This document shows positions 7,463 through 12,427 of a stretch of DNA of 12,427 nucleotides, piece by piece (the stretch's first letter is position 1; each line of letters opens with the position of its first letter). The stretch is taken from positions 1 to 12,427 of the forward strand of contig CAKKRN010000118.1 of NCBI GenBank assembly GCA_919902745.1, given 5' to 3'. The notes under the pieces were generated by a model. It saw only the letters and a list, made by a program, of their open reading frames with translations. It did not search any database and had not been told where the DNA came from. A program made the position numbers and the translations under genes. Origin of the DNA: Syntrophaceae bacterium. GTDB taxonomy: Bacteria > Desulfobacterota > Syntrophia > Syntrophales > UBA5619.

Positions 7463-8134
7463 TTGAAAACCATATTCATAGAAAACGACCTGTCCAGCTT
7501 CGCAGACTTCCATGATACGGAATGGTTTTCCAGGCTCTTTGCTGCAGTTGACGGATCTGATTTGGAAGCACCAGTCGAGGACTTTGCTGCACATTGGTGG
7601 GGTGCTTCGAGGTCCTTCGTATTGCCGTGGCTGTACGTAAACGGCATCTATGATGCGGTTGACAGCACTGTTCCGATAATCGGGAAATCTAGACAAGATT
7701 TATGGAATGAATACCTTCAAGTGAATGCATTCAATGCATCTTTGTGGAAAATCGCCGAAGGTTCCTTTTGCGCGATCTACTACGCTTACGAGAACCTTCT
7801 CGTCCGAATTCTTGCAGAAACAATTGGTAGGCACATTCGTGTGACAGACAGGGATTTCAACAAAGAGTTAATTGGCGCGTATGGGTCGGCGTTTGCGAAT
7901 CGGTTCTGGACCGCGAATTTCATATCGGTGTCGCGAGAAATTCGCAACTGCATAACGCACAATAGCGGCAAAGCTACTGAGCGGCTACGGGGTATGAAGC
8001 CTCGTCCGATGATTGAAAAAGACGACGTTCTTATTTCAGCAAGCGACGTCAGAGCACTCTATACGCACTTGAAGCCGGTAGCACGCGAAGTGATCGACCA
8101 ATCTCTTCGTAGACTTAATGCTTTTCGGCGATAG
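7463..8134 (+). CDS. Uncharacterised protein with HEPN-like Rx4H motif
   Basis: A 223-residue soluble protein I do not recognise by family. The start must be the TTG at 7463: the frame is closed by a TAG at 7445-7447, no ATG or GTG occurs in the N-terminal part, and GAGAG lies 3-4 bases upstream of it. The most telling feature is EIRNCITHNSG, giving Arg161-Asn-x3-His166, the RN-x3-H form of the Rx4-6H motif that marks the catalytic site of HEPN RNases. It is preceded by mostly helical sequence (ASLWKIAEGSFCAIYYAYENLLVRILAE), also typical of HEPN helices. HEPN proteins are common as toxins and defence effectors. The motif is short, so the assignment is tentative. A/T content is higher than in the genes to the left. 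It is followed 24 bases later by a large hairpin and then a restriction-modification pair. Confidence 0.8.
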   Translation: MKTIFIENDLSSFADFHDTEWFSRLFAAVDGSDLEAPVEDFAAHWWGASRSFVLPWLYVNGIYDAVDSTVPIIGKSRQDLWNEYLQVNAFNASLWKIAEGSFCAIYYAYENLLVRILAETIGRHIRVTDRDFNKELIGAYGSAFANRFWTANFISVSREIRNCITHNSGKATERLRGMKPRPMIEKDDVLISASDVRALYTHLKPVAREVIDQSLRRLNAFRR

Positions 8135-8148
8135 ACGAGGCGAAGGAG

Positions 8149-8216
8149 TTGCTAACACGAGCGTGGAGCCGGACACGAATAAGACTTCGTGTCGCTCACG
8201 CTCCATGTTGAGGCAA
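8149..8216. repeat. Large imperfect hairpin with bulges (attC-like or terminator)
   Basis: GACACGAA (8172-8179) pairs with TTCGTGTC (8186-8193) around a TAAGAC loop. AGC (8167-8169) pairs with GCT (8194-8196), and GAGCGTG (8159-8165) with CACGCTC (8197-8203). Outside these, TTGC and AACA (8149-8157) pair with TGTT and GCAA (8206-8216). The left arm carries unpaired bases at 8166 and 8170-8171. No T-tract follows. The size, the AAC/GTT ends and the bulges on one arm resemble an integron attC site, but the 7-base core boxes do not match consensus. A non-classical terminator for the upstream gene is the simpler reading. Confidence 0.5.
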
Positions 8217-8230
8217 TGACGGATATGCAG

Positions 8231-8260
8231 TTGACGATTATGTGGGTATTATAGTATTAA
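8231..8260 (+). promoter_or_regulatory. Candidate promoter of the restriction nuclease gene
   Basis: TTGACG (8231-8236) is followed 18 bases later by TATTAA (8255-8260); TATAGT at 8250-8255 is another -10 option with too short a spacer. With TATTAA, transcription would begin at about the A of the ATG at 8267. No Shine-Dalgarno sequence precedes the ATG. Confidence 0.45.
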
Positions 8261-8266
8261 ACCAAA

Positions 8267-8869
8267 ATGGCGATACTTCGAAACGCAGTCGATTTGAAAA
8301 AATTCAATCCTGAGGCGGCTTTTCCCTTTCAGTTGAGGCCGCAGGATTTCCAGATGGCAATGCAAGATGTCTATGACTTCTTCTATGATGTCAACTCCAA
8401 CTTGGCTCGAAAGGGGCTGCAGAGACTGGACGATATGTTGCGTCCCGCAATAATGTCAGGTGTGCTGTCGGACATGCTTTCCGCCAGTCTTGCCAAGCAT
8501 TCACGTGTTCTCACCGAAAACCGCTATTTTAACGGTCACCCCGATTTGATTGTACGGGGTGTCTACATTGGCAACGCCGTCAAGGCCGGAACAGAGGGTG
8601 TTGAGATAAAAACTACCAGAAAAGCGGGAGGGGCAGTTGACACCCATGGAGCAAGAGATCAATGGATGTGCGTTTTTGTGTATGACATAGATTCGCAGAC
8701 AGAGCCTGCTTTTGACCGAGACCCCATGTCATTCAGGGAAGTCTATCTCGGGCAGGTAGTAATATCGGATTTCCGGAAGAACCCCCGCAGTGAACTTGGC
8801 ACTCGAACTGCAACCCTTCACAAGGACGGCATTCAGAAACTCAGGGAAAACTGGATATACCGTCTTTAG
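8267..8869 (+). CDS. Type II restriction endonuclease, PD-(D/E)XK fold
   Basis: A 200-residue protein. Its catalytic signature is Pro92-Asp93 (in NGHPDLIVRG) followed 20 residues later by Glu113-Ile-Lys115 (in GVEIKTTRKAGG), the PD...ExK arrangement of the most common restriction nuclease fold, which cuts DNA using Mg2+. It pairs with the DNA methyltransferase gene lying tail to tail: the two stop codons overlap by 4 bases (8866-8869). The nuclease identity is inferred from motif plus partner; the recognition sequence is unknown. The ATG at 8267 is the first start in frame, has no ribosome binding site and sits directly after a candidate -10 box, so the message may be leaderless. No controller (C) protein gene is visible nearby. 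Confidence 0.85.
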   Translation: MAILRNAVDLKKFNPEAAFPFQLRPQDFQMAMQDVYDFFYDVNSNLARKGLQRLDDMLRPAIMSGVLSDMLSASLAKHSRVLTENRYFNGHPDLIVRGVYIGNAVKAGTEGVEIKTTRKAGGAVDTHGARDQWMCVFVYDIDSQTEPAFDRDPMSFREVYLGQVVISDFRKNPRSELGTRTATLHKDGIQKLRENWIYRL

Positions 8870-10014
8870 TGTTGTACGTTTGGCGCGAGGCGGCTCAGCC
8901 TGGGGATGGAGTCGCAGGCCATCTTGAAGAAATGCTCGTCTTTCTCAATTCCGATACTTTCATATCCCACCGCCTCGGCTGCGGCTAACGTCGATCCTGC
9001 TCCAGCAAAAGGATCGAGGATTGTCCCTTTCCCCATAGGAAGCACCGCGTGAACAACCTGCCGGAGGAAAGCCTGTGGCTTCAGACTTGGGTGCGGAGCT
9101 AAGTTCCTTTCTACCTTCCTTGTCGGCGCGGACGATATCACATCTCCGAAGGGTCTTTCCGAAGACGGCCTGCGGAACCCTCCGGTACCCCACTTCCTCA
9201 GGTTATCCTGTACCCTGCCTTCAATCGGTTTTCGATAAACGAGCCACGGCTCCCACATGGAGCGGGGCATTACGCTGATATTAGGGAATTCGTCGTGTGC
9301 AGCCTTAGGGCGATCACCCCCTCGCAGAGTCATGGTAAGGCGAATAATCTCACCTCGTCGTTCCAGACCGGCATCCGATAACGACCCAGAAACTATATAT
9401 GATAACAGTGGATTGGATGCAACTACAACATGTGCACCGGGGACTATCTTCGGTAAGAGTAATCTTGCCCAATTCAAAAAAAACATTCTCACGTCCTTGA
9501 GTTGCTGGGCGCTCAACGTGGTGAATCTTGGAAGGGGACTTCTTGTGTGCCCATCGAAAGACGGCGGGATTCGCCAAACGCCACCCTTCCCATTTCGTAG
9601 CTTATTCTGTTGTTCGGCTGAGTACTCGTACAGGCCGTAAGGTGGGTCAGTAACAACAGCTTGAAAGCTGTTATCCTCTTGTTGTTCTATCCAATCGAAG
9701 CAGTCAGCATGGAAAATCGTAGACTTACCAAATTTCACGGGGTCTCGCCAAATCTGCGTCTCAAAAAGGTTCCGCTGAGCGCTTCGGGCAGCCACAGTCT
9801 GCACGGTATAGACTCCGCGAGTCTCGCGGACAAATAAATCTGGCGTGTTAAGGCGGAGATACGAACGAACCGATGATGTTGGCGTGGGTCCAATCATTTG
9901 ACCTACACGATTCTCAATTTCCTTGACAGAAAGAGGGCGTGAGGTTAACGATAAAACATGAACAATTGCATCCCTCACTTGTCCGGGAGCATTTCTGAGT
10001 TGTTCTTTAGCCAT
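8866..10014 (-). CDS. Site-specific adenine DNA methyltransferase, beta class, with N-terminal HTH
   Basis: A 382-residue protein that should methylate DNA with S-adenosylmethionine. Motif IV DPPY (residues 123-126, in VVTDPPYGLYEY) precedes motif I DPFAGAGST (334-342), with a target-recognition stretch between them: the beta-class order. DPPY favours N6-adenine as the product, though N4-cytosine cannot be fully excluded. Residues about 1-80 form a separate segment (VRDAIVHVLSLTSRPLSVKEI, then SSVRSYLRLNTPDLFVRETRGVYTV) that looks like a winged-helix or HARE-HTH domain, as found in some restriction-modification proteins; it may add DNA contacts or bind the gene's own promoter. It protects host DNA from the convergent nuclease gene. 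The ATG at 10014 has no Shine-Dalgarno and lies 8 bases after a -10 box, implying a leaderless mRNA. Confidence 0.93.
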   Translation of the reverse strand: MAKEQLRNAPGQVRDAIVHVLSLTSRPLSVKEIENRVGQMIGPTPTSSVRSYLRLNTPDLFVRETRGVYTVQTVAARSAQRNLFETQIWRDPVKFGKSTIFHADCFDWIEQQEDNSFQAVVTDPPYGLYEYSAEQQNKLRNGKGGVWRIPPSFDGHTRSPLPRFTTLSAQQLKDVRMFFLNWARLLLPKIVPGAHVVVASNPLLSYIVSGSLSDAGLERRGEIIRLTMTLRGGDRPKAAHDEFPNISVMPRSMWEPWLVYRKPIEGRVQDNLRKWGTGGFRRPSSERPFGDVISSAPTRKVERNLAPHPSLKPQAFLRQVVHAVLPMGKGTILDPFAGAGSTLAAAEAVGYESIGIEKDEHFFKMACDSIPRLSRLAPNVQH

Positions 10015-10022
10015 GGCTAATG

Positions 10023-10051
10023 GTATTAGACGTCTCGACGTCTTTTGTCAA
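10023..10051 (-). promoter_or_regulatory. Methyltransferase promoter with operator-like repeat in its spacer
   Basis: Read on the minus strand: TTGACA (10051-10046), a 17-base spacer, then TAATAC (10028-10023), a strong sigma70 match. The spacer contains GACGTC twice (10029-10034 and 10037-10042); together they form the inverted repeat AGACGT...ACGTCT (10028-10043). Transcription should start at about 10015-10017, only 0-2 bases before the ATG. A protein bound in the spacer, or methylation of GACGTC, would directly affect RNA polymerase. Confidence 0.72.
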
Positions 10052-10114
10052 GCAGTTTTTTGAGGGAAAAAGGTACATGCCCCAACAAGGCAACTTGCGT
10101 CTTAGCGCACGCCT

Positions 10115-11035
10115 ATGAATCTTCCAAAGCATCAGCACTGGGTTCCCCAATTTTATCTTCGGCACTTTGCTACGCCCGAAACCCGGGGTAACGAAGATGC
10201 GCAGGTGTGGATCTTCTCGAAGGAGGAAGCGGACGGCGACGAAACCTTGACGAACGTCAGGAATGTCTGCGGAAAGAGGTACCTTTACACCCCGTTCGAC
10301 GAATCCGGAGAACGCGTTTGGAACTTTGAGAAGAAGCTTGACGGTCTCGAAACAACAATGGGGCTGATTTGGCCCGATCTCGCGAATGGTTTTATTGACA
10401 TCGGCAATTCGACTCTACGCAAGGGCGTTTCGCTCTTCGTGGCAGTGATGCACCTACGGAACCCAGAGGTCAGATGGTTTGTAGAACATTTGCACCACCG
10501 CTTTGTGGAGGCTTACGAAGAGATGCCTATCAGGCCAGACGGGAATCCGGACGTATGCTCAATCGAAGTCGATGGAACGACCTACCCATTCGATCCAAGT
10601 GACTGGAATGAATATCGAGCATGGGGTAAAAACGATCACGACCGCTTCTTTGTCCATGTTATCGAGTCTGAAGCAGTGCGCATCGCGGAACTTCTTATGC
10701 GAAAGCGCTGGTCTATCGTCTTTTCAGAAGTGGATGTATTCGTCACATCCGATAGGCCAGTGGTGCTACAGCACCAATCGGGAGAGATGTTTGGTTTTGG
10801 TACACAGAACGCAATAGTCACATTTCCTCTGTCACCGAGGAGGCTTCTGGTAATGGACGACTTGCACGAGGAACCAGCCAATCAGTACTACCCGCTCAAG
10901 CGGTCAAACGTAGGCTCCTTCAATCAAAATATCTGGAGCAACGGCAGCCGTTTTATGATCACGGGTCGTCCAGTTCACGAAGTGCTCGCTGAGATACTGG
11001 CGTGGGCAGACGTACATCATAGCAGAGGCGCATAA
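10115..11035 (+). CDS. DUF4238 domain-containing protein
   Basis: A 306-residue soluble protein. The opening LPKHQHWVPQFYLRHFA is the hallmark start of the DUF4238 family (H-x-VPQFYL-x-xFA), and the later FVTSDRPVVLQ matches the family's second conserved patch (SDxPV). The family's biochemical function is not established; members are frequent in accessory and defence regions, which fits the restriction-modification genes next door. It is transcribed away from the methyltransferase gene, 100 bases apart. The ATG at 10115 lacks a clear ribosome binding site and I could not find a good promoter in the intergenic stretch. A hairpin lies 7 bases past its stop. Confidence 0.88.
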   Translation: MNLPKHQHWVPQFYLRHFATPETRGNEDAQVWIFSKEEADGDETLTNVRNVCGKRYLYTPFDESGERVWNFEKKLDGLETTMGLIWPDLANGFIDIGNSTLRKGVSLFVAVMHLRNPEVRWFVEHLHHRFVEAYEEMPIRPDGNPDVCSIEVDGTTYPFDPSDWNEYRAWGKNDHDRFFVHVIESEAVRIAELLMRKRWSIVFSEVDVFVTSDRPVVLQHQSGEMFGFGTQNAIVTFPLSPRRLLVMDDLHEEPANQYYPLKRSNVGSFNQNIWSNGSRFMITGRPVHEVLAEILAWADVHHSRGA

Positions 11036-11042
11036 CAAATAA

Positions 11043-11075
11043 GGATTGAGGCGATGCGGAGCTTCGTTTCAATCC
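11043..11075 (+). terminator. Hairpin after the DUF4238 gene, possible terminator
   Basis: GGATTGAGGCGA (11043-11054) pairs with TCGTTTCAATCC (11064-11075): 12 pairs including two G-U, with a 9-base loop. It begins 7 bases after the stop codon. No T-tract follows, so a factor-dependent end or mRNA 3' protection is as likely as intrinsic termination. Confidence 0.4.
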
Positions 11076-11268
11076 CGGGTTCAAGGTAAGCCGGTGGTTT
11101 AAGGGCAATGCTTCGAGAGGGAACTGGTCGGGCTGATGAGAGATGATCATTTTCCCATCCCCAAAAGGGGCGATTTGACGTTTTCATGACAAGGGCCAGG
11201 AGACGTTTTAGAGAGAGCCCGATTGCACTGCGGGCCACGGCTCAACCCCGCGTTTGCCGCGAAATGAC
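11076..11268. other. Non-coding stretch between the DUF4238 gene and the toxin-antitoxin operon
   Basis: About 190 bases with no convincing gene. A minus-strand frame starting at 11150 has a GGGA-type ribosome binding site and runs about 60 codons back into the DUF4238 gene, but shows no recognisable motif. No tRNA could be folded from the GGTTCAAGG-like stretch at about 11079. Confidence 0.4.
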
Positions 11269-11338
11269 TTGACATCACAATAACGTTGGCGTACCGTATG
11301 TCGTACGATAAGGAGATTGAAAAGAATGACAACGTTAT
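11269..11338 (+). promoter_or_regulatory. Toxin-antitoxin promoter/operator region
   Basis: TTGACA at 11269-11274 is a perfect -35 box; the -10 at 17 bp spacing (TACCGT, 11292-11297) is weak. An inverted repeat CGTAC (11290-11294) with GTACG (11303-11307) covers this -10 region. A second one, ATAACGTTG (11280-11288) with CAACGTTAT (11330-11338), brackets the ribosome binding site and antitoxin start. Such repeats are the usual binding sites for antitoxin or toxin-antitoxin autorepression. AAGGAG at 11310-11315 is the ribosome binding site. Confidence 0.5.
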
Positions 11339-11568
11339 CGGCATCAGAGGCAAGAAAACGGCTGTACAATCTGGTTGACGAGGTAAAGGAGACACACGTA
11401 CCGGTCCAGATCGTAGGAAAGAGAAGTTCAGCCGTTCTTGTTTCCGAGGAGGACTGGAGGGCAATAGAAGAGACCTTATATCTCCTGTCGATACCAGGGA
11501 TGCGGGAATCTATCAAGAAGGGCCTCAAAATCCCCGTAGAAAAGTGCGATGAGGCGCCCGGATGGTGA
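11326..11568 (+). CDS. Type II antitoxin, Phd/YefM family
   Basis: An 80-residue antitoxin. The N-terminal TTLSASEARKRLYNLVDEV is the typical Phd/YefM dimer and DNA-binding start, followed by VPVQIVGKRSSAVLVSEEDWRAIEETLYLL, the conserved strand-helix unit (read as VPVQIVGKRSSAVLVSEEDW then RAIEETLYLL). The C-terminal part should be flexible and wrap the toxin. It neutralises the YoeB-like toxin encoded next and, as in the family, should repress its own promoter alone and more strongly with toxin. The ATG at 11326 has AAGGAG 10 bases upstream; the in-frame TTG at 11317 lies only one base after that site and is rejected. It overlaps the toxin gene by 7 bases, giving translational coupling. Confidence 0.93.
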   Translation: MTTLSASEARKRLYNLVDEVKETHVPVQIVGKRSSAVLVSEEDWRAIEETLYLLSIPGMRESIKKGLKIPVEKCDEAPGW

Positions 11569-11828
11569 GTTGGCGTCTGGTTTTCACAAAGCAGGCAAAA
11601 AGAGATGCGAAGGAAATAGCACAATCCGGCTTTAAACCTCAGGCCGGTCGCCTGTTGGACTTACTAAAGGAAGACCCTTACCGGAATCCCCCGCCATATG
11701 AGAAGCTCGTGGGAGATCTTTCCGGCGCCTATTCCCGAAGAATCAACATACAGCACCGCCTGGTCTACCAAGTTCTCGATGACATCAAGACGGTGAAAGT
11801 TATCCGGATGTGGACGCACTATGAATAG
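11562..11828 (+). CDS. Type II toxin, YoeB/Txe family mRNA interferase
   Basis: An 88-residue toxin of the RelE superfamily, YoeB/Txe branch, which cuts mRNA in the ribosome A site. Family features visible: the start WRLVFTKQAKRDAKEI, the segment NPPPYEKLVGDLSGAYSRRINIQHRLVYQV, and the C terminus VIRMWTHYE. The Glu of PYEKL, the Arg of the RRINIQHR stretch and the terminal His-Tyr are the catalytic positions of the family and all are present, so it looks active. The ATG at 11562 overlaps the antitoxin's end by 7 bases, the classic arrangement. No other partner is nearby. The pair may stabilise the accessory block to its left, which is inference. Confidence 0.95.
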   Translation: MVSWRLVFTKQAKRDAKEIAQSGFKPQAGRLLDLLKEDPYRNPPPYEKLVGDLSGAYSRRINIQHRLVYQVLDDIKTVKVIRMWTHYE

Positions 11829-11837
11829 CGATTATAA

Positions 11838-11910
11838 CAGAACGTCCACAATCCCGACTTTAATTATGGCGAATTCGCCACAATTAGAAGTCAGGCAGGA
11901 CTCAACAGCA
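11838..11910 (+). pseudogene. Remnant of a KilA-N domain (phage-type) protein
   Basis: Directly after a stop at 11835-11837 the frame reads VHNPDFNYGEFATIRSQAGLNS (given here in parts: VHNPDFNYGEF, ATIRSQAGLNS). The NPxFNxxEFxxIRxxAGxNSF pattern is the core of KilA-N domains of phage antirepressor-like proteins, which are DNA-binding. Only about 24 codons fit; the start and the rest of the domain are missing, and the following codons (TLIPEYVKDYVSFNEMA) stay open but do not match. It is a scrap lying 10 bases after the toxin stop. The identification rests on a short stretch and is moderate. Confidence 0.5.
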
Positions 11911-11991
11911 CCCTGATTCCCGAATACGTCAAGGATTACGTTTCTTTTAACGAGATGGCTTTGACGGTGATCTATGGTAGAGGACGGACCC

Positions 11992-12189
11992 ATGAGCGGC
12001 AACAATCGATCCGACATCGCACCCGGCATGCGGGTGAGAGTGGTCCGGAAAGAGGATCAGCGAAGCGGCGCCCTCACGGAAGGGGTCGTCCGTGATCTGC
12101 TAACGAAATCGCCCCACCACCCCCACGGCATCAAGGTGCGCCTGGAGGGCGGCATCGTCGGCCGGGTGAAAGAGATTTTGGGTGTCTGA
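11992..12189 (+). CDS. YwbE family protein
   Basis: A 65-residue protein of the YwbE (DUF2196) family, full length for the family. Hallmarks: NRSDIAPGMRVRVVRKEDQRSG at the start, the LTEGVVRDLLTKSPHHPHGIKV stretch (HPHGIKVRL is the signature), and the GRVKEIL end. The fold is a small beta-barrel, possibly nucleic-acid binding; the function is not established. The ATG at 11992 has AGAGGA 7 bases upstream. An in-frame ATG at 11974 would add six residues and has no ribosome binding site. It stands alone on the + strand between a phage-gene scrap and an unrecognised frame. Confidence 0.9.
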   Translation: MSGNNRSDIAPGMRVRVVRKEDQRSGALTEGVVRDLLTKSPHHPHGIKVRLEGGIVGRVKEILGV

Positions 12190-12206
12190 AGGGCGCCTTC
12201 GCCCTT
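12189..12206 (+). terminator. Short GC hairpin at the end of the YwbE gene
   Basis: AAGGGCG (12189-12195) pairs with CGCCCTT (12200-12206) around a CCTT tetraloop, starting on the last base of the stop codon. No T-tract follows, so it may be a factor-dependent terminator. It also lies inside an open frame that reads on to 12398. Confidence 0.35.
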
Positions 12207-12398
12207 AACCCCCGGGGCAAGCTCTATACGGAGGAGAACGTCAAGGACCGTCTGGCCGTGCGGGATCTCCTGAGCGAACTGCGGGACGGCGGCCTGATGA
12301 CGGGCGGACCGCCGGCCTTCGGGAAGAAGGACTGCCAGGCCTTTGCCGACCAGCTCGATCGTTTCCTGATCCGCCGGTTGAAAGGGGAAAGGGACTAA
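12192..12398 (+). pseudogene. Unrecognised protein, C-terminal stretch without a start
   Basis: An open frame ends at the TAA 12396-12398 and reads as plausible soluble, charged protein (KLYTEENVKDRLAVRDLLSEL, then GGPPAFGKKDCQAFADQLDRF, ending RRLKGERD). Codon use is GC-rich like the core genes. No ATG or TTG starts it; the only usual start is a GTG at 12258 with no ribosome binding site at the proper distance, although GGAGGAG lies at about 12230-12236. I do not recognise the family. It could be the tail of a decayed gene, or a short gene beginning at the GTG. Confidence 0.35.
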
Positions 12399-12427
12399 AC
12401 GGCTTGGTGGCGGCCCTTTCGCCGGAC

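Noticed and set aside
10015..10114. Strong promoter for the DUF4238 gene
   Set aside because: No acceptable -35/-10 pair on the + strand in the divergent intergenic region; only the minus-strand methyltransferase promoter is convincing.
11069..11100. GGTTCAAGG-like sequence suggesting a tRNA T-arm
   Set aside because: No acceptor, D or anticodon arms can be drawn around it and no CCA end is present.
10959..11150. Minus-strand frame with a GGGA-type ribosome binding site at 11150
   Set aside because: About 63 codons, no recognisable family, and its second half is antisense to the DUF4238 gene. Could be revisited if homologues exist.
11147..11624. Minus-strand frames opposite the antitoxin and toxin genes
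   Set aside because: Shadows of the well-supported Phd/YefM-YoeB operon.
7287..12427. CRISPR array, insertion sequence or integrase
   Set aside because: No regularly spaced repeats, transposase or recombinase reading frame was found in this part or elsewhere in the window.

Overview
The window looks like a chromosomal segment of a GC-rich, Gram-negative-type bacterium. The protein types (GAF-PAS-GGDEF sensor, NRAMP transporter, YbiT-like ABC-F, YwbE) would suit a deltaproteobacterium or Desulfobacterota member such as the Syntrophales. This taxonomic guess is inference only; there is no rRNA or other marker gene here.

Left part, about 1-7290, GC-rich core genes all on the + strand: the 3' part of an ABC-F ATPase with unusual residues in its second ATPase domain, a hemolysin III/PAQR membrane protein, a DMT/EamA-type transporter, and an NRAMP divalent-metal transporter. 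A 514-base stretch without an intact gene follows. It holds a near-consensus sigma70 promoter, a C-terminal scrap of threonine synthase and the N-terminal scrap of a PstS-like periplasmic binding protein. Next come a membrane diguanylate cyclase (GAF-PAS-GGDEF) and, 10 bases later, a carboxymuconolactone-decarboxylase-family protein, probably co-transcribed.

Middle part, about 7290-11270, visibly less GC-rich and reading as an acquired defence-type island: a protein with a HEPN-like Rx4H motif and a TTG start, a large imperfect hairpin, a PD-(D/E)XK restriction endonuclease gene convergent with and overlapping (4 nt) a beta-class adenine methyltransferase gene, and a DUF4238 protein. The methyltransferase promoter is the most interesting regulatory element seen. 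It has TTGACA and TAATAC boxes 17 bp apart, and the spacer carries two GACGTC hexamers that together form an inverted repeat. The start codon sits so close to the -10 box that the mRNA should be leaderless. The nuclease gene also appears leaderless or nearly so.

Right part, about 11270-12427: a Phd/YefM-YoeB type II toxin-antitoxin operon with inverted repeats at its promoter and start, a scrap of a KilA-N-domain phage-type protein, a small YwbE-family protein, and the C-terminal stretch of an unrecognised protein with no convincing start. The toxin-antitoxin pair, phage-gene scrap and restriction-modification genes together suggest repeated insertion and decay at this locus.

I found no tRNA, rRNA, CRISPR array, insertion sequence or integrase in the window. 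All family assignments come from reading motifs by eye; no database search was run.
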